Shown here: one piece after another, positions 51,601-61,181 of the stretch
Numbering within the stretch: the stretch's first letter is position 1
Layout: the number at the start of each line of letters is the position of its first letter
NCBI RefSeq assembly: GCF_001949145.1
Contig: NW_019091360.1
Coordinates: 1,122,579-1,186,578 of the forward strand
Origin: Acanthaster planci
Lineage: Eukaryota; Echinodermata; Asteroidea; Valvatida; Acanthasteridae
Length of the DNA stretch: 64,000 nt
Direction: 5' to 3'
Notes under the pieces: generated by a model
Seen by the model: the letters and a program-made list of their open reading frames with translations, nothing else
Database searches by the model: none
What the model was told of the DNA's origin: nothing
Program-made: the position numbers and the translations under genes

Positions 51601-54600
51601 TCAGTAACCACTTTAAATATTTCAGTAGATGAATGGAGCTCTCTCCAACACTGCACTTGGTCCAAGGAGCTGTAAGGCTTTTTTTTGGCACACTGCTAAT
51701 TTTGACTTTTTTTCCCTGTTTTTGGACTATCACAGCTGGACCAGAATTCTTAAAGGGTTAGTTAACACGCTCTATGCAACATTTGTTGTGGGGGTAAAAT
51801 TCCCCACTTATGTCCTAGAAAATCTCACACAGCTATGGCAACACCAAAATAACAGTAAACATTACAGCCATCAGGTACTACATGAAAGTACAACCCTCTG
51901 TAACAGTCATCAGAAAAATGCACATTTGGACACCAGCCAATTAAAGATATTTCTGCTGACTTTGGCCATTTAAAGGAATAGTAGGCAATAAAAGAATGGT
52001 CAATCATGTATGGTACTACCAAAGTACATGCAGCTTGTAAAACACATCATGTACGTAATGTGCTCGTGTACATGTATGTATGTAACCTACATGTACACAT
52101 GTATACATGTAGCTCTATGTACTGTATATTAAGCATGTGACAAATCAAGGATTGCAACATGCTGTCCTGTTAGGTTTGCGTACATGCATACTTCCTGCAC
52201 TATGGACAGGTGGGGTAGATTTGGAACTGTGCATATTTTCATATACATGTACTCCGCTACATGTACATTGTTAATGTAATAGCAAGGCAAAAAAGTCTTC
52301 ATGTTCTCTGCTTCCATGGCCCACCCTCCATCACTCCCTTCACTCCGCCCTCCCCTATTGCTCACCTGCTAGATCAGCTATGCTGAGTTCATCATACAAA
52401 TACCACTCCAGGTCCTCGTCATTGACGTCAAGACTGCCAAACCCTATCCCTCCCCTTTTCTCCAACCGACACTTATACATGGCGCCTTCCTTGTTCCAGA
52501 TCAAACAGCCAAAATACTCCTACAGGAAATATATTTCACACTTCGGCAAAGCCAGGTTGCAACCATCATTCAGGTACATGTACATGTACAAGCTCTAATT
52601 TTGAAGACTATTTCTCATGTTCTCCGAGGTATCACTTCCAAACAAAACTAAAGTTTGGTGAGATGACATCCTCTTCACGGGCATGAATTGGCATTGTGAA
52701 AGTTTTTCCAATACTGACGACGCAACACAAATAAAGAAGGAAGCAGTGACTAAAAACTGCAGAGCCAATCTCTCCATTACAGCAACACCCGAGAGATACC
52801 GGATGTTGAAGCTTGGCCAGTATTTCCTGCCCAACTTTCCGTGACAACTTGATGACCTCAAACTACAAGAACCCATGCATGGCTAGTCAATTGTTCCGAC
52901 AACTCCCATAAACAACACTTTGCATGTTATACACACTGTATGTAGTCACTGGAGCACAGATATGGTAAATGCGTTTCCATTCAAACACAAAACATAATCC
53001 GATTGAATTGGTACAGTAAGTGTAACTCTCATTTTCACTCAGTGAACCAAGAGGACCGTACATGTAAGTCATACAAAATAGGCACGGGTTGTAACGTTTT
53101 AATTTCAGGTGTTTACATGTACATGCATACTGTATACAGTCGCTTTCACTCTTCCTGGTTTCGTACACTATATCCACAACCTAAGCTTCCAATGAATACA
53201 TGTACAAAGCCTGTAGTGGCCTTCTTTATTTTTTTATGTCTTGTAATGACTTCACAAATGAAAGCTATGATCACTGCGATTTAATTGTACACTGCTTTGT
53301 GCATTCACATATAATGTGCATCCCATTTCAACAGTTTGGGCAGTGTTTCTGCAGTCTCTTATACTGCAATCTATGGAAATTTTTGGAATATAAGCTGCAG
53401 CTTACACGCTGATTCTCATGCTGAAAAATGTCTCTGCGGCTTATACCCTGGTGCGGCTTATGCGCCGACTTTAAATCTTAATTTTCTGATTTTTGCATGC
53501 TGTGGCTTATACACCGGGCAGCTTGCATTCCAAAAATTATGGTATCAACCAAGTCTAACAGAATTTTAGGGGGAAAAATGACTGATTTAATAGTAAAATA
53601 GTAAAACGTGTAACTGTTCTTTCTGGATGATTTATTGAAGATGGACACATATATTTCAACAGACCTATGACATCACGCTTTGTTTACATGTGTGCTTTCC
53701 TATGGCACTGAGGTGGGATATGATCCATTGAGCACCCACAGGAAACAGCACATGTAAACAAAGTGTGACATCATCGGTACACTCTGCCTATGAAAATCAC
53801 TCTCTTCACAAATGTGTTTGGTGTGTCAGTTAGGCGCAGTATGTCCAATTCACAGAAGTCAGGGAGCTCACATTCTATTCATCAGTTTACTTAAGTAAAA
53901 ATGGTACAGAATGTTTACACATTGAAAAACTGACTTAATATGAAGGAATTTAATCACAGAATTGTGCACAGAGGAAAAAGTGTTCCTTCAAAACCTAAAT
54001 GATTTGAAAGGGAACTCCTACAGTTTGATAAAAAGCCAAGTGAACACCCTTACATGTACATCTTACCTTTCATGTTTTCCATCAGCTCTGCCCATGTTTC
54101 AGCGTCTTCGTATCCCATAGTTAAAACCTCCGTCTTCTGCCTCAATCAAACAAAGTCAGCTTGACTTGACCAGTCAAAGATTTTCAATCCCAAATCAATC
54201 TGAAAACCTCTACGATGACAAACGCTGAAGCCAAGATTTGTTCCTACAGGTGGTCTGTGTGAAAGCGTAGTGTCGAGAATTTGCAGTTTTGCAACATTTG
54301 GGAATACTGGGAAAGTCACCTCCACTTGCAGATGACAAGTTGCCCAATAATTTCTCATCTACTCACAAGCTGACAATCACACACAATATGCTGGCATACA
54401 TGTGCTTCATTGATTACACGACCTCATCTAATTGGGCATCATGAAATATTCAGACCATCTGCTGCTCCCTGTAATGTTGTCCTGTAATTTACTGAGGGAG
54501 ATTTGTGTGCATACACTCATAAGTTCTTAATGGGTCCAAATCCCACTTTTTAACAGCATCAAGTCCCTTGCAATTAAGATAAATCCAGGACCACCATCTT

Positions 54601-57600
54601 TCTTACTATATACATTGTACATGTCCACCATCGTTAAGCTCATGGATGATGCAATCAGCAACCTGCAGCATTACTGTGCTCACGTGAGATCAGCAGCCTC
54701 AAGGTAGCAATGATCTTGGAAGTGGAGCAACACCATTCCTCCCTAAACTTGTGATCGCAGTTACAAGGCCATCTTTCTTTCCAGCAAGGCTCCATATTGA
54801 CAGGAAGTAGCTTTCTGTGCTGATTCCGTCTTGCCAACTGACCTCAAGACCAAAGGAGCATGAAATACCCTACGTAGTTCCCTGTTTTGACGCCTACTCA
54901 ACCCTCTTCCCTTGCGTCATTGTACTGCACTCTGGCAGTGCTATAGAGACGTTTATCCCAAAAATAGGCCCCACTCTCTCTGGGCACAGTGCCAAGCCAG
55001 ACAAATGAATCACAGTTCCTCAGAAATGCTCAAGGTGCCTTACTTTTTCCTTTCTTCCAGCAGACTGTAGTTTTCCCGAAGCAGACGGCTTGACGGAGAC
55101 AGAGAAAATCTCCTCACATCCTGCACACATACTATCAAACCCTTAGGCCATCTTGGAATATCAAAGCGCCATGTTCGTAGAGGTAATCGATTTCATGGAT
55201 AATCTCATTGGCTTTGTGGCTCAAATCTAAATCAAAACTTGAGAGGTGCTGGTGAATTTTAAAGCAACTGTCTTTTGTAGACTGTCCAGACAAAGTGTCA
55301 TCAAAGTCTGGGGATAACATCTTGAGATGCAAGTCATTACATCATCGCTCACAACAGCCGCGCAAAATTTGCAAATGTCTCACCAACGAATGGTAAGAGA
55401 TCTGAATCCTCGGTGTGAAACAATTTGCTTAAAACTCGGCTCTCAAACTGTGAGCGTTCTGGATACTTTGGCTCAGACACGTATGAGTAAATTGACACAA
55501 ACCACTTTTCCCTGGGAATGTACATAACATACATGTGTATGTAATAGGTCCATCCTTTAGGGAAAGATTACATGGCTTGACGCAACTTACACATAAACCA
55601 CAGTCGAGAAATGACTAAGAAGCACTGTATTCCCCACGAGGATGATGAGACACTGGTGAGTGAAGGTGGTTCAATGATGGAAAAAAATAAAGTATCTAGC
55701 TGACTAGCTCAGACCAATGTGATCCTGACTCACAATTATTCATTGCTAATTATCCGCATCCAGACAGGAAAGCCGGCGGTAATGAAAAATCAGAGACCTG
55801 GATTTATTGTGAATTACCATAGCTCTGGGGTGGATGACTGAGTGCATTCAGGCACCAACGAACTCATCCATCCTTGGTAACGTGATCCTCCAGAACCCTA
55901 CTACAGCTAAGGCCATTTCCTTCAATTTCTTGAAATAAATACTGCAACTTTAAATTCGACAAGATCTCATGAACTAGATTTCTGGCTTTATAATTGGATC
56001 AAAGAGTCATTACGTGAAAATGGGCATGTGTATCCCGCCTAGTCTGCACTTTCATGGGCTGGAACAAGATCGTTATCGCCGAACAAGCTATTCCTTTTAT
56101 GTTTTCATCGAAGTGCCTGGAGGCAAATTCGAACATTAAGCAGAAGAGCTGTAGTTCTTTTAACTCATTACTAACCATGTAATGTCTACATGATTGAAGT
56201 CTGTAAAAACACATTTGAACTATCTTTTGCACATCAACATGCACGACTGAAAAAAACTGTAAATGTGTTGCTTATAAATACAATGTGTAACGTACATGTA
56301 CACGTATGTAAATTCAGTTTAATTTCAAAGGAGTTTACTGTCTTTCTATGCATACTTTTGATGAAATTATCTGAGGTTAAAGAACATGGGCACTGAACAC
56401 TGATAACCTAACTTGCAAACATTAAGCATAATGCCCATTGTCCTGAAACTCAATTCAGGAATCAATTTAATTGCAAAAGCATGGAGGAATGCAATCACTT
56501 AACTTTTATCAATATGTTCCAACACTGATCATACATGATACAGTAGAGTGTTGCAGGATGGCATATTTTCTGTTTTACATGTAAATGTGAATTTGTAAAG
56601 TTTCTGAAAGATACATGTAATTGCCTACAATTAAGTCATTTTAGATTCTGTGTTTTGAAAATATGGCTGTGACTGTGGTCACATGGCACATATTCACAAA
56701 CCTGTGAAAAAAATTGTTTTTTAGCACAAAAGGTAAGTAACTGCAAAAACATGTGTTTAGCCAAAGCTTCGTCTAGGGTCCAATCAAAAGATGTCAAAGT
56801 ACATGTACTGTACCGGTACCATGTGACCACATGGTTGCCCAGAGATTGGCCACCACAGCAATGGGCGAGAGTTTGGTAAGCAACTGTATACTGGATGTTG
56901 TGAATGAGGCATAAATGCTAAATTTTCATATTAACTATCTGTGAATTCACGGCAACCACTTGTGCCATGAATTGGGCCAATCCAACACTACACACATAGG
57001 ACAAGTTGCGTTTTTCTCATTTATCAAAGTTGCATTCCACTGCAGCCTTTTCCAACAACAATGGCAGAAATATATACATCAGTTCACAAGGGCCTTTACG
57101 AGTGCTTCATTTCAAATCTGCCATCTCCAACCACAGTAAAATGTGAAACAAAATCCTACACTTCATGTTAATGCATACAGGTAATTGTACATTAGAACAG
57201 GAAAACAACATGGCAAATTATCATTAAATCATGCAATGACAGATAGTAAGTTCCATCATCAATGCCAACGGTTGAAGGACTTATAGTGCCAGTATATTTC
57301 CAAACCGGAAGAATGAGTACATGCAAATTTATCAACTGCAGATCAGATTAACATATAACAGTGCCACTAGCATTTGTTGTTTTTATAGCCATGGTAGGGT
57401 TCCAGCGAAACACTTACTACTGTGGATGGAAAATGACCTACATGGATTTTAGCATACACTGTACATGTCATTTAATTCTATTAAATTTCCAGTACTGAAA
57501 TCAAACTTCAATTCTGAAATGTGTAACTGTGTAATTTCAATAAGATTTTACACATATTTACATGTACCCTAGGGGTTGAGGGTTAAAGATTCATGTACAT

Positions 57601-57902
57601 GTACAACAGGTTTGTGCATTTGGAGGAAAAATTAGAAGCAACAAATTTGAACGTGATAACATGAAACCCTTCAAGAACGTACCATCATTGCTCTTGTCTA
57701 TGTTTTCAGAGCAGAAGGGTACTTCTTTTTCACAGGTGCCATTTTCCTCACCGTTGTACCCACTCGCCCCAACCTGCCCAGCACTGGCGACAGTCTCGAA
57801 AAAGCTATCCCACGGTGCACTCCCGTCGCCAACGTCCTGTCCCATGATGGTCTCCTCGGGGTTGGGCAAGAATGTGCAGCTGGACAACTGGCCCTCTGTC
57901 AT
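31725..57902 (-). CDS. TRAK: Trafficking kinesin-binding protein (TRAK/Milton)
   Basis: An adaptor that links mitochondria, through the outer-membrane GTPase Miro, to kinesin-1 and dynein-dynactin (family knowledge). Shared exons: 42409-42333, 41610-41494, 40828-40728, 40050-39869, 38877-38747, 37615-37541, 37374-37231, 36891-36806, 36460-36251, 35827-35529, 35052-34894, 33696-33594, 33066-31725. All junctions are AG/GT with consistent phases, 3026 bp in total. Joined to a 52-bp first exon they give 1025 residues; with the 220-bp exon at 57902, 1081. Human TRAK1 is about 950 and fly Milton about 1100. Diagnostic peptides are VQMTKTYNDIDAVTRLLEE, SYMPEKLQIVKPMEGE, YHWQRLAQPHMASMLDVRPG and STYTYTTSTIGLL. 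One ancestral gene is likely, so TRAK1 versus TRAK2 is not assigned. Several alternative 5' exons are listed separately. Confidence 0.93.
34894..35827 (-). CDS. TRAK: TRAK Milton-domain exons (Miro-binding region)
   Basis: Exons 35827-35529 and 35052-34894. They encode GIPGSNDLETALRRLNLRKQ, the invariant RSYMPEKLQIVKPMEGE, and LTLYHWQRLAQPHMASMLDV followed by RPGVMVKGFRELERDGTIYS. This is the conserved Milton block that in other animals lies within the Miro-binding part of the protein. The exon boundaries fall within KPMEG, as in vertebrate genes. Confidence 0.93.
36101..36250. repeat. Degenerate minisatellite of CTACTCACCCAGACACC units at a TRAK splice donor
   Basis: Six to eight imperfect units of about 18 bp (ACTACTCACCCAGACACC and variants) run up to the 3' end of the TRAK exon 36460-36251. 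On the minus strand each good unit contains GGGTGAGTAG, the same string as the authentic donor (GG|GTGAGT, 36251/36250). Clear copies of the donor string occur near 36110 and 36190; other units are mutated. Confidence 0.7.
36251..42409 (-). CDS. TRAK: TRAK coiled-coil motor-binding region (HAP1 N-terminal-like)
   Basis: Nine exons from 42409 to 36251 encode about 374 residues, mainly coiled coil. Dynein-adaptor landmarks are present: DLELAAKIGQSLLEQN carries the AAxxG CC1-box that contacts the dynein light intermediate chain, and DSLAAELVNTVEQEL carries a Spindly-type L-A-x-E motif for the dynactin pointed end. Further matches are NTQLKHDIKLKEQLLRIYTN, LEEENFQLRMETAEMKTKTV, SIEEKEAQLVQDAFKQL and ITNLLAQVVELQQKVKK. 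The last exon, RNILRTVRDLNRASSSRAPS, begins a Ser-rich linker. The motif-function links are family knowledge. Confidence 0.92.
40160..40262 (+). mobile_element. Probable tRNA-derived SINE fragment in TRAK intron
   Basis: GGTCTGGGTTGGATGCCTGG (box B-like) is followed by GGGCCACATGAGAGTGGAGC and TGCTGGTTCTCTCCCATGCC. A box B followed by a GGGCCACATG...GGTTCTCTCC body is the pattern of tRNA-headed SINEs. Box A is poorly preserved. Confidence 0.4.
42333..42409 (-). CDS. TRAK: TRAK first shared coding exon (common acceptor)
   Basis: This 77-bp exon starts after TTCCTTCCAG with CC and reads LCGDRVVQMTKTYNDIDAVT followed by RLLEE. Because it starts in the second position of a codon, any upstream exon must end in phase 1. 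In vertebrate TRAK1 the same point (LCAERVGQMTKTYND) is where alternative N-termini join. The upstream sequence contains no in-frame ATG directly attached, so a separate first exon is required. Confidence 0.93.
42756..43253. mobile_element. Tc1/mariner-like MITE with 29-bp perfect terminal inverted repeats
   Basis: Positions 42756-42784 (ACAGTCATTTGCAAAAGTTT and nine more bases) are repeated exactly in inverted orientation at 43225-43253. ACAGTCAtttgcAAAAGTTT-type ends are characteristic of Tc1-like elements. A TA precedes the left CAGT, while the right flank reads TC, so the TA duplication is mutated or absent. The 440-bp interior has no transposase. A second, TTAA-flanked element is nested at its right side. 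Confidence 0.8.
43141..43211. mobile_element. 71-bp TTAA-flanked mini-element, copy 1
   Basis: It begins TTAACCCTAAC and ends GTTAGGGGTTAA, so it has short inverted ends and TTAA on both sides. TTAA target duplication with CCCT...AGGG ends is the signature of piggyBac-type transposons. It is closely similar to 44914-44983. It is far too short to code. Confidence 0.65.
44914..44983. mobile_element. 70-bp TTAA-flanked mini-element, copy 2
   Basis: It starts TTAACCATAACTCTCTAGGG and ends CTGTTAGGATTAA, aligning end to end with copy 1 at 43141-43211 with scattered substitutions. Similarity stops at the TTAA borders, which marks them as true element ends. Confidence 0.65.
47600..47722 (-). mobile_element. 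tRNA-derived SINE fragment
   Basis: On the minus strand TGGCTGGTCAAATGA (box A) and GGTTTGAATCTC (box B) lie at tRNA-like spacing and are followed by a GTGGGCTTGTGGGATTTTTC body. The stems do not pair well enough for a tRNA. The element lies in TRAK upstream intron sequence. Confidence 0.5.
48589..48640 (-). CDS. TRAK: TRAK alternative first exon A (52 bp)
   Basis: ATG at 48640 opens MGNGKVDTWAQLMDVNR and the exon ends in phase 1 at the donor GTAAGA. Spliced to 42409 it reads ...DVNR-A-LCGDRVVQ in frame. It has the same length and a similar peptide to the exon at 54067-54118 (T-W-A-x-L-M core), and the bases just before the ATG are also alike (GAGGGTTTGACA against GAGGTTTTAACT). Splicing is inferred from phase and paralogy; no transcript was seen. 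Confidence 0.65.
52366..52480 (-). CDS. TRAK: TRAK alternative first exon B (115 bp)
   Basis: ATG at 52480 opens MYKCRLEKRGGIGFGSLDVN, continuing to DEDLEWYLYDELSIADLA, and ends in phase 1 at the donor GTGAGC. The acidic, hydrophobic-patterned end would join directly to A-LCGDRVVQ. The open frame extends upstream to an acceptor-like CCTGTAG, so part of this may belong to an internal exon, but entry in phase 1 there would hit a stop. It is less AT-rich than its surroundings, which fits coding use. Confidence 0.6.
53372..53544. mobile_element. MITE with GCGGCTTAT repeats
   Basis: The left end (ATTTTTGGAATATAAGCTGC) is matched by the reverse complement of the right end (ATTTTTGGAATGCAAGCTGC). 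The interior carries repeated GCGGCTTATACCCTGG and GCGGCTTATGCGCC units. Elements with GCGGCTTATACACCGG units are widespread small DNA transposons in animals. No coding region is present. Confidence 0.6.
54067..54118 (-). CDS. TRAK: TRAK alternative first exon C (52 bp)
   Basis: ATG at 54118 opens MGYEDAETWAELMENMK and the exon ends in phase 1 at the strong donor GTAAGA. Joined to 42409 it gives ...MENMK-A-LCGDRVVQ. It is the likely paralogue of exon A at 48589-48640: the same 17 codons, seven identical residues, conservative changes elsewhere, and matching donor and pre-ATG sequence. Confidence 0.65.
55384..55534 (-). CDS. TRAK: Possible TRAK alternative first exon D (151 bp)
   Basis: ATG at 55534 opens MYVMYIPREKWFVSIYSYVS and 50 codons end in phase 1 at GTGAGA after ...SDLLPFV. 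The frame and donor are compatible with the common acceptor at 42409. The donor is only moderate (TTG|GTGAGA), and the same frame stays open a little further. The peptide is not recognised, so this may be chance. Confidence 0.3.
57683..57902 (-). CDS. TRAK: TRAK alternative first exon E (220 bp)
   Basis: ATG at 57902 opens MTEGQLSSCTFLPNPEETIM and 73 codons end ...CSENIDKSND in phase 1 at the donor GTACGT. An in-frame TGA lies upstream. A second donor inside the exon (57755, AACG|GTGAGG) is also phase 1. The exon is clearly richer in G+C than its flanks and lacks low complexity. The peptide, acidic with several Cys, is not recognised from other TRAK proteins. It is the longest candidate N-terminus. 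Confidence 0.55.
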
Positions 57903-60379
57903 CGGATTCCACTGGTCACCCACAAGTGGGTACCGATGGTCACTGGTCAGTCACATGGTACGTGGCTACAATAGCCCCATGCACCTACACACGTACACTG
58001 CCCATCTGACAACTACATGTATAGGTGCAATCCCCAAATTGTGCAAATACATTTAAGAAAACAGCACAGCATGTGAGATCTCAATCACAGTTCCGGCACT
58101 GCCTTACACGGAGTATAGGCATGCCAAATCTGACTATCAAAAATAACCGGTAAGGAAAGATCCCATCTCTGATTCTGATCGAAGTAAACAGAGTGAATTC
58201 TGAGTTGAAAGTCCAAAATCCAGCCACTCGCAAGATCTGTACGTGTAAATTATTCATGGAATCCTTTCCGGATATGAAATATACACAGGAGAAAGGTTAA
58301 TTGCTACGATCTCAACTACCGGTAGATACCACTGCATTTCTTGTCCCAGTATATTTGGAACTAATATCCTTTACAGTAAAGTTGCATGCACATGCTACAT
58401 GAAGTGGTCAATATTTTGCAACATGTGTCGGCCCATGTAGAAAAATATCCCATTCAAAGTGTATACTGTTCACACTCACACTGCTCAGTTCCCATTCAAA
58501 TCCTTTATTGATAAGAGACCATTCCATGTGGCTAGCAGATAACAGAGGCTCTGAATACACAACTCAGGAGTCTGTCCATCCGTGACTGTAGAACAGCCTA
58601 ACTTAAACCAGTCAATGATGTACATGAAATTGTTGTATTGAATGTTGTTCACCAGCATTTGTGAGGCTCCACTGTAGACTGGAGGCAGACTCATCGTAAA
58701 ATTCCAATTCCTCTCAAATATACAAATACTGCCTTTACAACCATTCCAGCTAGCAGACAAATATTTTCACGCTTTGTTGGTGGTGGAGTTGCCATGGTAA
58801 CTGTGGGTGAGCTGAACCCTCACATGGCCAGCCATGGACCCTAAAAATGTGCACATAAGCAGAGATGTTCAAAGCACTAGTAAAATGCTTGTCAACACAC
58901 CACAGGCAAATTCAACAGAACCTCACAGTGAAAAAGACAAAATCAATAAGTGATGACAATGGCTAAAGATTTACTTCAGCTTGAGGTCAAAAAAGTAATG
59001 AAACCGTTATAACAATAAGTGTATGTATCTTTATGTAGTGTTCCAAGCTGGAGTTATAAAAAAAGAACAAATGTGTCTTTCCACAAATGTCTGCAAACAT
59101 GCTGAAAATTGTTAAGTCAAAGAAATAATTCGATTGTGTTACACTGCAAATTGGCAAACACCCCTATGAACATAATAGAATGACCCAGCAGATGTACCGG
59201 AGTACACGAGTACACGTGTACACCCTGTATGTACCGCGTATTGTGCCTGAACACACTGTACACTGTGGTATGTACATGTACATGTACCTGTAAAGGCCCT
59301 TGTGTTCATGGTTAAGGTTGACGTAAAGCCTGCCCCCATTTGGCAGTTGGAAACTATGTTGACTACAATACCGGTATATCAAAATGCAGGAAGAAGTACA
59401 TGTATGTAAGCTTTATGCATTCACAAAAATACTGGCATATTGTAGAATCAAACATTTGAAACACAAACAACTTCTGAATCCATGTAAATAATGTTCCATA
59501 GACATGTATGCCTTTTTATCTCCCCACATGTACAGTATATTGCATGTATAAATACCTGAATTTCATGCTTTATAATGCTAATTATATGAAGCCTTCCAAT
59601 ACCTACATGTACATGTACATGCGGAAATGACAAACTTAAAAGAAGTATCCATGTGTACGCAGACTCTGCACTGAATGCATACAATGTATACATGCATTTA
59701 TGTACAAAACTGTTGTCCAAAGAGTGCAAGAGTCTGTGTAAACACTGCCCCCACAAGGTTGCTAAGAAAATAACTCAGCTGAAAATGTTAATGAGGTCAG
59801 GAGAGTCTGATGCATATTCATCAACTGGTTTTACAGCACTACTAGCACTGAGTTCATACCGATAATTTAACAAAGTGGATTTTGTCTCTGCTTTTGGAAA
59901 CTTGGAAGAGTAATGTGGATTTAGGGGTAGCCAAATGATAGGAGTTCTCTGATTATTAACCGAATTCTGGAAGGGCGGTAGAAACAGCCTAGCGTAATCT
60001 GAAATGGACCTCAATTGAAATGATTCCCAAAAGTCTATTTTTTTTTCTGTTTTCCTGATGTCTCTGATCTTTGCCCAAAATTTGAGAGAAAGTTCAGCTG
60101 AAAGAAGCGTTCTAACAACTTAAGGGTAAAGTTAAAGAGAGAAACCAAGTGGTACTTGACCTTCAAAAAATTGAGGCAAAGGGAAAAATGCAGGAGACAG
60201 CTCTGAAGATAAAGGAACAAGCAGTTAGACATAGGAAGTGGGTAAGAACACCACTTCTCAAAATACAAAATGCCCTATGAGTTGGATGATAGTTCAATCC
60301 TACCAGCCACAAGTCAGTGCAGCCAGATCATCAGCCACTATTGAGGCTACTGCGGGGAGAACCATATCCTCCTTATCAG

Positions 60380-60835
60380 AATGATACTGAAAAAGCCACA
60401 CCATCATTCATCAGGGTGGGGCCATATTGCCTTTTTGTGCCAAACGACGGGTGACAAAAGACTTGTCTGCAGATGTGGTCAAACTGGCCATCTAGCCTCA
60501 TCACGTACTGACATCCCATGCTACAAACTCATCACGTACTGACATCCCATGCTACAAACTGCAGTGAACAGGAGTAAAGAAACTCTGACTTTCCCACTGC
60601 CAAGGAGGTGCCGTATCTGCCGCCATGCTGGAAAACCACACTACACTTGGGTGTTCTGGCTCCTTTGCCAACAGAGCCAGCTGGAACCAGTCAGTAAAGA
60701 TGCTCCAGCATCATCATTTTCCCACCTTAAACTGCAAAACCCACCTGATAGACCGATGACAGCAGGCCGGTGGCAGAAAAGCCTCTGGGCTACTTGGATG
60801 AGGCCGTGGGATATAGTCTCCCACCCACTGCGGTG
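60380..60835 (+). pseudogene. Decayed zinc-knuckle (retroelement ORF1/gag-like) remnant
   Basis: One frame reads KRLVCRCGQTGHLASSRTDI and another, downstream, CRICRHAGKPHYTW then LEPVSKDAPASS. The C-x-C-G-x4-H and C-x2-C-x3-G-x-x-H patterns resemble paired CCHC knuckles of LINE ORF1 or gag proteins. Frames change and stops intervene, and a 31-bp tandem duplication (60497-60558) breaks the reading frame. The assignment is weak. Confidence 0.35.
60497..60558. repeat. Exact 31-bp tandem duplication
   Basis: The 31 bases starting CTCATCACGTACTGACATCC at 60497-60527 are repeated without change at 60528-60558. Because the copies are identical, the duplication is recent or an assembly artefact. It lies inside the zinc-knuckle-like remnant and shifts its frame. 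Confidence 0.9.
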
Positions 60836-61150
60836 AAGTCCACTGGCCCACCTGCTGTGCCTAATGTAGTCTGGTGTGGTAGTGGTCAAGCCAAAGGTCT
60901 ATCAACCAACGACTAAAGACCCTAATCTGTCAAAAACTCCAGAACCTAAGCCTACTGGATCCCCATCAGACAGCGAGAAGACGTTTTTCACCTGAAATGC
61001 AGTATTGCAGCCCCCAAGCTCTTCTGGGAGCCACTCATCAGGACTGGGAACAAATTATGCGAGACAATTAAAAACTTGACAACATTCTGGAGTAGGACTC
61101 TTGTTATTCTACCTGTAGTGTCACGGCAAAATGAAGCCTCTCATTCTCAC

Positions 61151-61181
61151 CATCAGAGAGCTGAACGAACACTTCATCCAT
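61151..61181 (-). CDS. Possible TRAK alternative first exon F (31 bp) or unrelated exon
   Basis: ATG at 61181 opens MDEVFVQLSD and reaches GTGAGA in phase 1, which would fit the TRAK acceptor. The frame also continues through GENERLHFAVTLQ to a second donor, GTAGAA, in phase 0, and a pyrimidine-rich acceptor (TTTTCTTCCTCCAAG) precedes it. It may therefore be an internal exon of another gene or a short first exon of TRAK. I cannot decide between these. Confidence 0.25.

Noticed and set aside
55135-55332. 65-codon minus frame (DLDLSHKANEIIHEIDYLYE)
   Set aside because: Looks protein-like but reaches a stop before any donor usable in phase 1, and no family is recognised. Not called.
57661-58056. 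131-codon plus frame
   Set aside because: It is the complement of the better-supported minus exon at 57683-57902 and lacks features of its own.
58485-58760. 91-codon minus frame near 58.6 kb
   Set aside because: No start context, splice partner or recognisable motif; treated as chance.
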